DNA of 64,000 bases from VBOC01 sp964512655 (GTDB lineage: Bacteria; Bacteroidota; Ignavibacteria; UBA10030; SZUA-254), in contig CAZEJT010000001.1 in NCBI GenBank assembly GCA_964512655.1, positions 558,001 through 622,000 of the forward strand. Reading direction: 5' to 3'. The notes under the pieces were generated by a model. It ran no database searches and was not told the origin of the DNA. It saw only the letters and a list, made by a program, of their open reading frames with translations. Shown one piece after another: positions 14,339 through 24,371 of this stretch; the first letter of the stretch is position 1; each line of letters opens with the position of its first letter. The position numbers were made by a program, and so were the translations under genes.

Positions 14339-16549
14339 ATGCAAAACGTAGCAGGGCTGCTCTATCGTTCCCTCGTTGCAGTCGTTCTATTCTGGTTCTC
14401 CCCGGCCGCCTTTGGCCAACCTGACGGGTTTCGAAAAACAGCAGACGACATCGACAAAAAATACACGAGTGTCGGCAACATAGGTCTGACCGTCACCAAT
14501 TTCGGGACGCTCGGAACGCGCAACGCCTACTGGCCGACCCAGCCGTCGTGCGAGTACCCGCGCGGCTCGCGCATCGAGCATATTTATCAGGGAGGACTGT
14601 GGGTGGGCGCGGTGGTCAAGACGCCGGATCCTTCCAATCCGAGGAACGGCCTGATCCTCGTCTCGACGGGGGCAACGGACCGCGCTTCCACTTCTTCGAC
14701 GAACGGGGGGGATTACGAATTCAACTCCGAGCTGAAGGATTCCATCACGGAGATCTCGACGCTCACGGACGACCGTCCGAAGACCTCCCAGTTCTCCCCC
14801 CTCGCAGTCAGCCACCAGGATTTCATCTCGGAGTACACAGACAAGTTCACGCGTTCTCCCTCGACCGGCGACTCGATCGTGAACCACATTCCACTCGGCA
14901 TCAGGGTCCACCAGGAGAGCTACGCGTGGAATTTCCCGTTTGCGGATTTCTTCGTCATCCTCCGGTACGAGATCTACAACGCCGGAGCGGACACGCTCGA
15001 CAGCGTGTATGTCGGCCTCTGGGACAATGCCGTGGTGCGCAACACGAACTACGTCCAGCCAAGAACCGTGGGCTACTTCGACAACACCGGGCACGGCTTC
15101 GATTCCCTCCAGCGGATGGCGTATTCGTTCGATTTCAACGGCGCCCCCGGCGGGCCTCCCGCCGACAGCTACATCGGCGTGAAGCTCCTCGGGACGACTC
15201 CGTTCCCGTCGAACGTCGACTCGGTGGGCAACCTGTACAGGCACACCTATTATAACGCCTGGCAGTTCAGGCTCAGCAGCGGCGACGAGGCGTACCTCTC
15301 TCCGACCGACGACTATAACGCAAACAGATACCTGAGCCGCTATTCCAGGATGACGCAGACGATGCCGCAGGATCACATCGACGCGCTGCGCATCCGGCCG
15401 AAGAACGTCACGTATCTCCTTTCCACCGGACCGTTTTCGCGCCTGAATCCCGGCGACTCCCTCGAGGTGGTCTTCGCCGTCACCTGCGCAAAGAAATTCG
15501 GGACCGACCCGGCGTTCCTCGACACCAAGCTGCAGAGAAAGACGCTCTACACCAATGTCGGCTGGGCCCAGCAATCGTACCAGGGAGAGGATATCAACGG
15601 CAATAACGCGCTCGATCCCGGCGAGGACGTCGCGCGACGGGATTCGGTGTCTCCGACGGAATTCGGACTCCGTTACGAGCCCGACGGCAAGATCACGCGC
15701 TATCTCCTTCCGACACCCCCGCGCCGGCCGAAGGTGAGGGTGGAGGTCGGCAGCGAGAATGTGGTCGTCTACTGGGACAAGTCGTCCGCCGAAGAGTCGG
15801 TGGACCCGATCCTGGGGCGGAGGGATTTCGAGGGGTACCGCGTCTACCGCTCAAACGCCGGAGAAGATTTTCAGGATCATGAGAACTTCACGATCAACCT
15901 TGCGCTCGTGGGAGAGTTCGACCGGGCCGACGACAACATCGGCTACAACACCGGCTTCTCCAAGATACTCCTCGACACGGCCAAGACCTTTCCCGGCGAT
16001 ACGGTCCGGTACTGGTACCGCTTTCCGCCGAAGGGCGTGAAGGTCGACGACCTGAACGGCTGGCAGTATCTTTACGCCGTCACCGCGTTCGACCAGGGTG
16101 ATTCAGTGAACAATGTCCCGAGCCTTGAAAGCGCCCGGGTGATTCACCGGGTCATCCCGGGCACGAAGCCGTCCTCGGACCCGGGCACGGCGATCGGCGT
16201 CTACCCCAATCCATACTACGCGAACGCATTCTGGGACGGAAGCCGCGAGAGGCAGAGGAAGATCTACTTCTATAATCTTCCGTCGCGCGCCGAAATCACC
16301 GTCTATACGCTTGCGGGAGACGTCGTGACCGTTCTCGAACACGACGCAGCCACAAACAACGGAGAAGGAATCGGCTGGTTCACGCAGTACGGGGATGCAT
16401 CGACGCAGGCCCAGGTCACCGGGGGAGAGCACGCATGGGATCTGATCACGCGGTACGATCAGGCGATTGCGACAGGCCTCTACCTCTTCACCGTCAAGGA
16501 CCTGGAATCGGGCTCGGTGAAGCGCGGGAAATTCATGATCATCAAATGA
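14339..16549 (+). CDS. Secreted protein with T9SS-type C-terminal sorting domain
   Basis: 736 residues from the ATG at 14339. The signal peptide is about residues 1-27 (LLYRSLVAVVLFWFSPAAFG). A large beta-rich region follows with the recurring IYNAGADTLDSVYVGLWDN style known from uncharacterised FCB surface proteins, then a fibronectin-like stretch around residue 470 (VVVYWDKSSAEESVDP). The last roughly 100 residues form a FlgD/T9SS-like sorting domain: GVYPNPYYAN, KIYFYNLPSRAEITVYTLAG, and the end GLYLFTVKDLESG then GKFMIIK. Such domains direct passage through the outer membrane by PorV-dependent T9SS and are then removed. First gene of the locus that also encodes a PorV/PorQ protein. Specific role unknown. 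The upstream extension to 14285 overlaps the promoter and is rejected. Confidence 0.88.
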   Translation: MQNVAGLLYRSLVAVVLFWFSPAAFGQPDGFRKTADDIDKKYTSVGNIGLTVTNFGTLGTRNAYWPTQPSCEYPRGSRIEHIYQGGLWVGAVVKTPDPSNPRNGLILVSTGATDRASTSSTNGGDYEFNSELKDSITEISTLTDDRPKTSQFSPLAVSHQDFISEYTDKFTRSPSTGDSIVNHIPLGIRVHQESYAWNFPFADFFVILRYEIYNAGADTLDSVYVGLWDNAVVRNTNYVQPRTVGYFDNTGHGFDSLQRMAYSFDFNGAPGGPPADSYIGVKLLGTTPFPSNVDSVGNLYRHTYYNAWQFRLSSGDEAYLSPTDDYNANRYLSRYSRMTQTMPQDHIDALRIRPKNVTYLLSTGPFSRLNPGDSLEVVFAVTCAKKFGTDPAFLDTKLQRKTLYTNVGWAQQSYQGEDINGNNALDPGEDVARRDSVSPTEFGLRYEPDGKITRYLLPTPPRRPKVRVEVGSENVVVYWDKSSAEESVDPILGRRDFEGYRVYRSNAGEDFQDHENFTINLALVGEFDRADDNIGYNTGFSKILLDTAKTFPGDTVRYWYRFPPKGVKVDDLNGWQYLYAVTAFDQGDSVNNVPSLESARVIHRVIPGTKPSSDPGTAIGVYPNPYYANAFWDGSRERQRKIYFYNLPSRAEITVYTLAGDVVTVLEHDAATNNGEGIGWFTQYGDASTQAQVTGGEHAWDLITRYDQAIATGLYLFTVKDLESGSVKRGKFMIIK

Positions 16550-16559
16550 AGCCCCGCCA

Positions 16560-19238
16560 ATGAGAGTGTTGACAGCGGTTCTTCTCATCGCCGTTCTCAT
16601 GATGGCGGGGTGTGAAAAGGAAGGCCCTTCCCAGGCGAATGCCAACAAGCCGCCGAAGACGTATCTCTGGCTCTTCCCGGACTCGACCATCGCCGAGGGA
16701 CACAGCAGACAGCACCTCAGGTGGTGGGGCACCGATCCCGATGGGGTCGTCGAGGGATTCCTCATCTCTACGGGGAGAATCCCGCCGCGTAATCCGGCAG
16801 ACGGCGTGAGGGACACGGTCACGTGGCATTGGACCACTGCGAACGATTCGGAGGTCGCGTTTCCGCTGCTGGTGAAAAGGGACACGTTTCAGGTCGAGGT
16901 TCGCGCAGTCGACAACACGATCGGACAATCGCTCCCCGCGGACGCAATTATCCGCTTCGTCCCGGAGGGCGCCACGACGGGGTCCTACAACGGTCCTCCG
17001 TTCTGGGACCGCAACGGGGACGGCCAGTACGATGCGGGGGACGTTCCCCTCGAATCGCTTCTGGGCGCGATCGACCCATCGGGCGCCGGGCTCGGATTCC
17101 CTGTCCTGAATCAGCCCCCGTCGGTGGTGTATGCCCAGGATCCCAACAACCCGGGCACGCAGATGCAGCAGCCCGAAACGACCTATACTGCGGCGTCCTT
17201 CGCCTGGGTCGGGAGCGACCCCGACGGCGATCAGACGATCGCGCGATACGAAATTGCGCTCAACAGCACGACGGATTCTACGAGATGGGTGCCATTGCCG
17301 GGCAACGTCAAGCTCGTCACGCTGGTTGTCCCGCGCGAACGCTCCAACGGCCTGACCCGGAGTCAGGAGGTCGACGCGGATGTCTGGTCGGGAACGTACG
17401 CCACGACGCGAATTCTGAGAGGTACCATCCAGCATCTCAAGCTCGATACGTTGAACAGGTTCTATGTGCGCGCCCGGGACATCGCCGGCGACGTCAGCCC
17501 GGCGGCCGGCCTGCCGGGGGATTCGACGCGGCATTGGTTCGTAAAGAATCCCAAAGGGAGAGTCCTTATTGTCAACGACTATATATCAAACGACCGGGAT
17601 TCGGCCCTCGCCTTTTACAAGAGGGTGGTTCCAGCGGTTGGCTATCCGCAATTCGAGGTGCTGAACATCGGCGCCGGACTCACTCCCCAGCAGAAGTCGG
17701 ATTCCCACTTCGGCAAGCTCGTTCCTCCGTTCCTCGATCCGGCGTTCATTTCGACGCTCCACCTTTTCGACATCGTGATCTGGTACACGGATCCGATTCC
17801 GAGTCTTGCCGTCGCGCAGTACCCTCTCTTCGAGTATGTGCGGGACGCCACCCACCGCGGCAAGGTGATCTTCTCCACGCTCTTTGCCACGGCCAGCGAC
17901 CCCCGGGGAGCGATCACCGATTTTTCGCCCCTGGACAGCATCAGCTCGGTCGACCTGAATACCACGCGCCTGATACCCTCCCTCGGAGACACGCGCATCC
18001 CGGGCGGGTATGTTCTGATACCCGACTCCTCGGATCCCTCGGACATTTTCGCCCCCCTGCAGTTTAATATTCGCTCTAACGGGGCGGCACACTCCGTCTT
18101 CATGCGCCCAATCTACAAGCGGGCGGATGCCAGTTATATCTACCATATTCAGCCCGACACTCACATTCCGCTCCGCTATGCGTACGCTCCCACATTGAAC
18201 GACCTCCTGGCGGTTTCGGGAAGCGGGGGGGGCGTGTGGGCGTGCGGCGCGAACGGCACGATCCTGCACACGTCCGACCAGGGGAAGACGTGGAAGGCTC
18301 AGGGGAGCGGGACCAGCGCCAATCTGAACGCGATGCAGTTCCTCACCGGCTCCGAGGGCTGGGCGGCGGGAGAAGGCGGCAAGATCCTTCACACTCTGGA
18401 CGGCGGAGCGACATGGCAGGACCGATCGGTCATTACGCTCGAAAACCTATACGGAGTATGGTTCACGACCGCTCAGAGCGGCATCATGGTGGGGAGCAAC
18501 GGCCTGCTCATCCGGACAACGAACGGAGGGAATTCGTGGTTCTCGGTCTCATCGCACACCGGGAGTTTTCTGCACGCGGTTCAGTTCAATGGAAATGCGA
18601 CCGGGGTTGCCGTGGGTGACAGCGGGACGATACTGAAGACCGTCGACGGCGGAGCCACATGGGCGCAGGTTCTCCGTCCCACTCCGGAGCGGCTCAACAC
18701 CGTTGCTTTTTCAGGAGCGTCGACCGCATTCGCTGCGGGGTCAGGAGGAGTCATCGTGCAGTCGACCGACGCCGGGAGCACGTGGAACACCACCGGTCCG
18801 GCCACGGGCGCAGAGTTTCGTTCAATCTTTTTCGCCGATCCCTCGAACGGTTGGGTGACCGGGACGCTCGGGACTCTCTACGGGACGCAGGACGGGGGCG
18901 CGAGCTGGACTCCTCCCCCGGGTCCGTTTGGGGCCACGGTCGGGCAACATCTGACGGGCGCATATTTCTCAGACCCGCTTCAGGGATGGTGCGTCTGCAC
19001 CGCTGGCTACATCATCCACACGGTGAACGGGGGGACCGCTCCGAACACAGATCCGGACTGGCTGACCCAGCCGCAGGGAGTCCTGAACATGGGGGTCATC
19101 GACGGCGTCGGGATCGACGGAAAGCGGAGTTTCGTTTTTCTGGGATTACCCCTGCATCTCCTCGATGCCCAGAATGTCGGGCCGAGCACCGCGATACCTT
19201 TCCTTCAACATGTATTGCATGACGAGTTCAGACAATAG
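16560..19238 (+). CDS. Lipoprotein with Ycf48-like beta-propeller apparently nested in an alpha/beta domain
   Basis: 892 residues. The lipobox LMMAGC gives lipidated Cys18. Residues 30-330 look like two or more Ig/fibronectin-like domains (LRWWGTDPDGVVEGF; SFAWVGSDPDGDQTIARYEI). From 331 an alpha/beta domain starts (GRVLIVNDYI; LFDIVIWYTDPIPS; RGKVIFST) and runs to about 540. Residues 545-830 carry six to seven Ycf48-type repeats with the motif GxILHTxDGGxTW. Residues 835-892 (NMGVIDGVGI; RSFVFLGLPLHLLDA) look like the missing end of the alpha/beta domain, so the propeller seems inserted. It starts 10 bases after the T9SS cargo stop, in the same transcript. Probably faces the periplasm or cell surface; function unknown. 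Confidence 0.8.
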   Translation: MRVLTAVLLIAVLMMAGCEKEGPSQANANKPPKTYLWLFPDSTIAEGHSRQHLRWWGTDPDGVVEGFLISTGRIPPRNPADGVRDTVTWHWTTANDSEVAFPLLVKRDTFQVEVRAVDNTIGQSLPADAIIRFVPEGATTGSYNGPPFWDRNGDGQYDAGDVPLESLLGAIDPSGAGLGFPVLNQPPSVVYAQDPNNPGTQMQQPETTYTAASFAWVGSDPDGDQTIARYEIALNSTTDSTRWVPLPGNVKLVTLVVPRERSNGLTRSQEVDADVWSGTYATTRILRGTIQHLKLDTLNRFYVRARDIAGDVSPAAGLPGDSTRHWFVKNPKGRVLIVNDYISNDRDSALAFYKRVVPAVGYPQFEVLNIGAGLTPQQKSDSHFGKLVPPFLDPAFISTLHLFDIVIWYTDPIPSLAVAQYPLFEYVRDATHRGKVIFSTLFATASDPRGAITDFSPLDSISSVDLNTTRLIPSLGDTRIPGGYVLIPDSSDPSDIFAPLQFNIRSNGAAHSVFMRPIYKRADASYIYHIQPDTHIPLRYAYAPTLNDLLAVSGSGGGVWACGANGTILHTSDQGKTWKAQGSGTSANLNAMQFLTGSEGWAAGEGGKILHTLDGGATWQDRSVITLENLYGVWFTTAQSGIMVGSNGLLIRTTNGGNSWFSVSSHTGSFLHAVQFNGNATGVAVGDSGTILKTVDGGATWAQVLRPTPERLNTVAFSGASTAFAAGSGGVIVQSTDAGSTWNTTGPATGAEFRSIFFADPSNGWVTGTLGTLYGTQDGGASWTPPPGPFGATVGQHLTGAYFSDPLQGWCVCTAGYIIHTVNGGTAPNTDPDWLTQPQGVLNMGVIDGVGIDGKRSFVFLGLPLHLLDAQNVGPSTAIPFLQHVLHDEFRQ

Positions 19239-19239
19239 C

Positions 19240-22113
19240 ATGAGCAGGACACGATCCTCGGCGTTGCTTCTGATCCTCCTTGCGCTCACTCCGGCGGCGC
19301 AGGCCCCTCTGAAGGCGCAGGGGGGAGCCAAGGGAACGATCGCGGGAAAAGTGGTCGACGAAAAGTCGGAACCCCTGGCGAGCGTCAACGTGGCGATCAA
19401 AGGAACGTATTACGGAGCAATAACCGGAATAGACGGCACGTTCAGAATCCCGAACATGGGCGAAGGCTCGTACACCCTCGATGCTTCGCTCCTCGGATAC
19501 AAGACCGTGGAATACACCGACGTGAAAGTCAAGCCGGGGGAGGCGGTGAATCTCAGCATCAAGATGGAGGAGACGGTCCTCAGCCTCGGTCAGGAGGTTG
19601 TCATCGTCGGCGAGAAACCGCTCTTTAACCTGGAGGAGACGCAGACCACGCGCTCCATCAAGAGCGAAGACATCAAGGCCTCGGCGGTGCAGAACGTCCA
19701 GGACATCGTCTCGATGCAGGCCGGGGTGGTGCAGGCCGACAACGAGGTTCACATCCGGGGAGGGAGGACCTATGAGAACGCATACCTCCTCGACGGGGTC
19801 TCCGTGCAGGATCCGCTCGGCGGCACCGGGTTCGGGCTGCAGCTCAGCCCGGGATCGATTCAGGAAGTGGAGGTCATCACGGGGGGCTACAACGCGGAAT
19901 ACGGTCAGGCAACTTCCGGAATCGTCAACATCACGACGAAGGAAGGAAGCCAGAAATACACAGGGTCGGCGGCCTACAAACGCGATCACTTCGGATTCAA
20001 CCAGAACGATCTCTCGAACGAAAACACGGACATTTACGAGGTGAGCCTCAGCGGCCCGGAACCGCTGACATCATATCTCCTTCCGTCACTGGGCGCAACC
20101 ATTCCGGGAAGCGTCAGCTTCTTCGGGAACTTCTACACCAATCTGACCGATGGTTACACGCGATGGACTCAAACGATCGTCAACGGCCAGCCGGAGGGTT
20201 ACCATACCACGGTTCCCGGTCATCTTGTCTCGTCGCTCTATCCCGGGAGCTCGTGGCTTTCCCCGCGAGGGAGCAACAACTGGTCGTGGCTCGCAAAGCT
20301 AACGTGGAAGCCGATTTCTACCGTGAAGCTGGCATACAGTTATTCCACCTCGATCTCGATCGATCAGGACTCGAAGACCTTCCAGGCGACCCTTGAGCAC
20401 ATCGAGCCGCTCCCGGGGTATCAATACGAGTTCCAGAACATCCTTGACAGCGCCAACACGTTTACGCAACGCAACATCCAGCATTCCTTCACGCTGACGC
20501 ACACGTTGAGCTCCAAAACTTTTTATGAGCTTCGTTTCAGCCGCTACAGCGCCCGGGTGCGCGGGGATGCGAACGGGCTCTATTACGACGCGTACCGGCA
20601 GCCGAAAGATATCGTGACGCTCCCGATCCAGTACTACAATATCAGGCACGACACGATCGGCGTAATCCCCGGCGACGGCTTTTACGACGTTGGAAATGCC
20701 GCGCGCTGGCGCGATCATTCCCTTGTCGAGTACACGTTTAAAGGAGACCTGACGAATAATTTCACCGAGAAAAACAAGTTTAAGGCGGGGGGCGAGTTCA
20801 GATTTCAGAACATCCAGATGGCCGACATCATCGACCCGTGGATCAAACCGCTCGGGTTCAACAACGACATTTACCGGGTCAACCCCGCTCTGGGGGCTTT
20901 CTATGCCCAGGACAACCTCTCGCTGAAAGGAATGATCATCAACTTCGGGCTGAGGTTCGACTACTGGTTCCCGGGCAAATTCGTGGACCAGACAGTCGCC
21001 CTCCCGTCCTCCCAGACCAACATCTCCGACCCGGTCAGGACCGCGTACGAGGACGACACGTTCGACCTCTTCGGCAACAGGTGGAAGGGGAGGCTCAGTC
21101 CGAGGCTCGGCATCTCGCACCCCGTATCGGATAACCAGACCCTCTTCTTCTCCTACGGCCACTTCTCGAAGCTGCCGCGGCCCCAGTTCGTGTACGCGAA
21201 ACTGGCGACCACGAGCGCGCACTCGACGTTTCAGACCATCGGGAACCCCGACCTGAATCCCGAGACGACGGTGTCGTACGAGCTCGGCCTCAGGAACCAG
21301 CTCAGCGGGAGCGACGTCCTGACCATCACCGCGTATTACAAAGACATCTTCGATTACATCACGGCACGCACGGTGGCCGTCCAGTCCTCGCGCTTTTCGG
21401 GGAGTTCGTACACGACCTACGTAAATCTCGATTACAGCAGGATCCGCGGCGTCGAAGTGGAGTACAAGACGAGAATCGGCGGGTGGTTCAGGGGAACGGC
21501 GAACGGTTCGTACTCGATCGCAACGGGCAAGAGCTCCCAGGCGGACGACGCGCTCTTCAACCTCCAGCAGGGGCTTGAAGAAAACATCAGAGAGGCGCCC
21601 GCCGTGTTCGACAGGCCGCTTCAGTTCGGCATCAATCTGAATTTCACGTCCAAACGGAATTCGCCCCTCTTCGGCTTCGGTCCGGGCATTCTCGACGATT
21701 ACAACGCCTTCGTGAGAATCTTTTACGAGTCGGGAAAGAGGTACACGCAGCAGCTGTTGTACGGATTCGATCCGACGACCGGAAGGCCCCTCTATGTCCC
21801 TGATTACAAGAACCCGTACGCGCAGGTGGGCGATCCGTGGTTCTACATCGATGCAAATTTTGAAAAGTATTTCGACGTCGGCGTCGGCAAGCTGACATTT
21901 TCGATCGAGGTGCAGAATCTTCTGAACCGGAAGAACTCCGAGATCATCAATCCGGTGACCGGAAGGGCGTACGAGTACGGCGACCCGACGCAGAACAGCG
22001 TCAACGATCCGCTCTATCCCGATCTCACTCCGCCAGTGACGCCGTACCCCTATAATCCCGCGCGCTACCTGAATCCGAGGACGTTGCGGGCCGGACTGGC
22101 ACTTTCCTTTTAG
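19240..22113 (+). CDS. TonB-dependent receptor with carboxypeptidase-regulatory-like N-terminal domain
   Basis: About 957 residues from the ATG at 19240. A signal peptide (SSALLLILLALTPAAQAPLKAQ) is followed by a CarboxypepD_reg-like domain (about 30-115: GTIAGKVVDEKSEPLASVNV, GTFRIPNMGEGSYTL), a plug domain (about 125-240: VHIRGGRTYENAYLLDGV, IQEVEVITGGYNAEYGQATS, GIVNITTKEGS) and a long beta-barrel ending RTLRAGLALSF with a terminal Phe. It should form an energised outer-membrane channel. No SusD partner is adjacent, so it is not a standard Sus-type glycan system. The start one base after the previous stop (TAGC ATG) suggests coupling; a longer frame back to 19165 overlaps the lipoprotein gene. 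Substrate unknown. Confidence 0.9.
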   Translation: MSRTRSSALLLILLALTPAAQAPLKAQGGAKGTIAGKVVDEKSEPLASVNVAIKGTYYGAITGIDGTFRIPNMGEGSYTLDASLLGYKTVEYTDVKVKPGEAVNLSIKMEETVLSLGQEVVIVGEKPLFNLEETQTTRSIKSEDIKASAVQNVQDIVSMQAGVVQADNEVHIRGGRTYENAYLLDGVSVQDPLGGTGFGLQLSPGSIQEVEVITGGYNAEYGQATSGIVNITTKEGSQKYTGSAAYKRDHFGFNQNDLSNENTDIYEVSLSGPEPLTSYLLPSLGATIPGSVSFFGNFYTNLTDGYTRWTQTIVNGQPEGYHTTVPGHLVSSLYPGSSWLSPRGSNNWSWLAKLTWKPISTVKLAYSYSTSISIDQDSKTFQATLEHIEPLPGYQYEFQNILDSANTFTQRNIQHSFTLTHTLSSKTFYELRFSRYSARVRGDANGLYYDAYRQPKDIVTLPIQYYNIRHDTIGVIPGDGFYDVGNAARWRDHSLVEYTFKGDLTNNFTEKNKFKAGGEFRFQNIQMADIIDPWIKPLGFNNDIYRVNPALGAFYAQDNLSLKGMIINFGLRFDYWFPGKFVDQTVALPSSQTNISDPVRTAYEDDTFDLFGNRWKGRLSPRLGISHPVSDNQTLFFSYGHFSKLPRPQFVYAKLATTSAHSTFQTIGNPDLNPETTVSYELGLRNQLSGSDVLTITAYYKDIFDYITARTVAVQSSRFSGSSYTTYVNLDYSRIRGVEVEYKTRIGGWFRGTANGSYSIATGKSSQADDALFNLQQGLEENIREAPAVFDRPLQFGINLNFTSKRNSPLFGFGPGILDDYNAFVRIFYESGKRYTQQLLYGFDPTTGRPLYVPDYKNPYAQVGDPWFYIDANFEKYFDVGVGKLTFSIEVQNLLNRKNSEIINPVTGRAYEYGDPTQNSVNDPLYPDLTPPVTPYPYNPARYLNPRTLRAGLALSF

Positions 22114-22115
22114 CG

Positions 22116-23153
22116 ATGCGACGGATCTTCGATACCCGGCGGATGATGAAAGCGGCGCTCCTGGGGCTTATGGTCCTGGCGGCAGCGGCCGCATCGGAAG
22201 CGCAGCTCGTGCCGAATCTCGGCGGCCAGCGGGCCGGGATATCCGCCTTCCAGTTCCTCAAGATCGGCGCCGGGGCGAGGGGGTCGGCTCTTGGAGAATC
22301 GTTCGTCGCGATCGCCAACGACGCGACCGCTACGTACTGGAACCCGGCCGGTCTAACGGAGTTCTCGGAGAACGAGGTGATAGCGACCCACACGTGGTAC
22401 GTGGTCGACCTCGGCCACGAAGCATTTGCGGGTGCGTATCACCTCTCGCCGAGCGACGCCCTCGGGTTTTCGGTCATCTCGCTTCACACGGCCGACATGC
22501 CGGTCACCACGGAGACTCAACCGTTCGGGACCGGGGCCTATTTCAAGTACGGCGATCTGGCGATGGGCCTCTCGTACGCGAAAAAAATGACGGACCAGTT
22601 CAGCTTCGGAGTGACGGTGAGATACGTCGATGAGACCCTCGACGTTCTCCACATGAGAGGCATCGTCGCCGACCTTGGAACGTATTACTGGACGGGCATC
22701 GGCTCCTCACGGTTCGCGGTCGTGGTGTCCAACTTCGGCGCAGACGTCAGCCCGAGCGGCGAGGTCACCCAGTTCAGCGGCCAGGGGGTAAGCTCCTTTC
22801 AGTCGTTTTCCCCTCCCACGCAGTTCAAGATCGGATTTGCCATGGAGCCGCTGCAGAAGGCCGATTCGCACGTGACAACGTCGCTCGAGCTCAACCATCC
22901 GAATGACAATGCCGAAAACGTCCACCTGGGGATCGAGTACCAGTGGGAACAATGGCTCTGGTTCCGCGGCGGCGTGAAACGCACAATCGGCGAGCGACTC
23001 CTGGGAAGGGATGACGCAACCTCCAACGATGTGACGTTCGGACTCGGCGTCGCCGCGCCCGTTGCCGAGCGCCGCGTCCTCGTGGATTACGCGTTCGCAA
23101 ATTACAATACGCTCGGAGGCGTTCACCGGATTTCTCTGGGACTGACATTCTAA
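22116..23153 (+). CDS. PorV/PorQ-family outer-membrane beta-barrel protein
   Basis: 345 residues. The signal peptide is about 11-30 (MKAALLGLMVLAAAAASEAQ). The mature start AFQFLKIGAGARGSALGESFVAIANDATATYWNPAGL is the hallmark of PorV/PorQ and FadL-like barrels in FCB bacteria; the remainder is strongly alternating beta-strand, ending GGVHRISLGLTF with a terminal Phe. PorV shuttles T9SS cargo from the translocon to the surface attachment complex; PorQ is part of the same complex. Here it sits two genes after a protein with a T9SS-type sorting domain and 2 bases after the receptor, which supports a locus-specific shuttle, but a general PorV elsewhere cannot be excluded. Confidence 0.88.
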   Translation: MRRIFDTRRMMKAALLGLMVLAAAAASEAQLVPNLGGQRAGISAFQFLKIGAGARGSALGESFVAIANDATATYWNPAGLTEFSENEVIATHTWYVVDLGHEAFAGAYHLSPSDALGFSVISLHTADMPVTTETQPFGTGAYFKYGDLAMGLSYAKKMTDQFSFGVTVRYVDETLDVLHMRGIVADLGTYYWTGIGSSRFAVVVSNFGADVSPSGEVTQFSGQGVSSFQSFSPPTQFKIGFAMEPLQKADSHVTTSLELNHPNDNAENVHLGIEYQWEQWLWFRGGVKRTIGERLLGRDDATSNDVTFGLGVAAPVAERRVLVDYAFANYNTLGGVHRISLGLTF

Positions 23154-23156
23154 CCC

Positions 23157-24371
23157 ATGAAACCGATCCCCGCCATACTTCTCGTTTCCTTCGCCCTCGC
23201 TCTCGGGCTGGCGTCGGGCTGCGAATCGAAATTCCCGATCGATCCGCTTCTTCAGATCGCGCAAAACCAGCGCACCACGACTCCGGTCGGCGATACATCG
23301 TATGTGGAGATTTATCCCCCCTGGGGAGGGTTCGAATCCCCCCGGGCGGTCATCGTCGGCAACGACCAGCTCATTTACGTTGCGGACTACGGCCGCAATG
23401 AAGTGGTGATGCTGGACGCCGGAGGGACGGTATTAAAACGCGAAACGACCATCAGGCATCCCATCTCCATCGCTCAGAATACAAAACTGGATCTGTATGT
23501 AGGAGGAGAAACAATCGCGCCGAACGGCACCGATACGATCGGGGCGATCACCAGGATTTTCCTGGTGAGGTTCGACACGACGTACGTTTCCCGGATCGAT
23601 GCCGTTATAGGCCCGCTCGGCGACACTATCGTCACTCCGATACGCAGAGACACGTCGTATTTTTACAACCACGATCTGCCGAACGCGCACAAACGCGTCA
23701 TCTGGGAGGAGCCGGGGCGGCCGCAGAGGCGCTACCCGGGGATCTCCTTTCTTCCGGGGAACGCGTACCTGGTGGCCCGCACCGGCACCGACAACACGAG
23801 CTTCGTGGATCCCGACACACGTCTCCTGCGCTTCAATAAGGGAGATACGCTCATCACTCCGGTAGGCGATCTTATCACGCGTCCTTCCGGGGGAACCGCG
23901 ATTACCGACATACGGTATCTCACCGGGCTGATGGTCTTCCCGTCTTCAAGCGATTTCGTGCTCACGCAATCCACGGACGGAGTTGCGTATGGCGCGATCT
24001 GGATGACGTACTACAGCAACATCGATTTCCAGGGGTGGCTCCCGAAATACGATCCGGCAAACGGCGTACAGCGGGGAACCGACTTCATCCGACCCTATAT
24101 GTACCTGCACGCGAGCGCTGTGGCGTACGACAGGAGGCGACGCGAACTCTTTATCGTCGATTCAGGACTTGACAGCGTGTTCAAGTTTAACTCGAGGGGC
24201 CAGTTCCGCTCTGAGTCGTTCGGGAGGGCGCTGACGGGGGCGGGGCAATTCCGCGCCCTTAACTCCCCGATGGGGGTCGCATTCTCCAGCGACTGCACGC
24301 TCTACATCGCCGACACCGGGAACAAGGTGATCAGGAGGTTCAAACTGTCGATACAAACGTCGTGCAATTGA
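23157..24371 (+). CDS. Lipoprotein with NHL-type beta-propeller repeats
   Basis: 404 residues. The lipobox GLASGC gives lipidated Cys22. NHL-like repeats are visible at the start and end: SPRAVIVGNDQLIYVADYGRN (about 60-82), VAYDRRRRELFIVDSGLDSV (about 322-343) and GVAFSSDCTLYIADTGNKVI (about 372-392), each with the YVADxxN or YIADTGN signature. The middle part (100-300) is more diverged. NHL propellers bind protein or ligand surfaces and some are enzymes. It follows the PorV/PorQ gene by 3 bases and its end overlaps the next start by 10 bases, so it belongs to the locus. Role unknown. Confidence 0.8.
   Translation: MKPIPAILLVSFALALGLASGCESKFPIDPLLQIAQNQRTTTPVGDTSYVEIYPPWGGFESPRAVIVGNDQLIYVADYGRNEVVMLDAGGTVLKRETTIRHPISIAQNTKLDLYVGGETIAPNGTDTIGAITRIFLVRFDTTYVSRIDAVIGPLGDTIVTPIRRDTSYFYNHDLPNAHKRVIWEEPGRPQRRYPGISFLPGNAYLVARTGTDNTSFVDPDTRLLRFNKGDTLITPVGDLITRPSGGTAITDIRYLTGLMVFPSSSDFVLTQSTDGVAYGAIWMTYYSNIDFQGWLPKYDPANGVQRGTDFIRPYMYLHASAVAYDRRRRELFIVDSGLDSVFKFNSRGQFRSESFGRALTGAGQFRALNSPMGVAFSSDCTLYIADTGNKVIRRFKLSIQTSCN

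Noticed and set aside
14387..15574. 395-codon open frame on the minus strand
   Set aside because: Shadow of the T9SS cargo gene; Arg/Val/Glu-rich, no signature, no promoter.
20299..21222. 307-codon open frame on the minus strand
   Set aside because: Opposite the TonB receptor barrel; no recognisable features.
19240..22113. SusC-type glycan transporter
   Set aside because: No SusD-like lipoprotein is adjacent, and the neighbours do not include polysaccharide enzymes.
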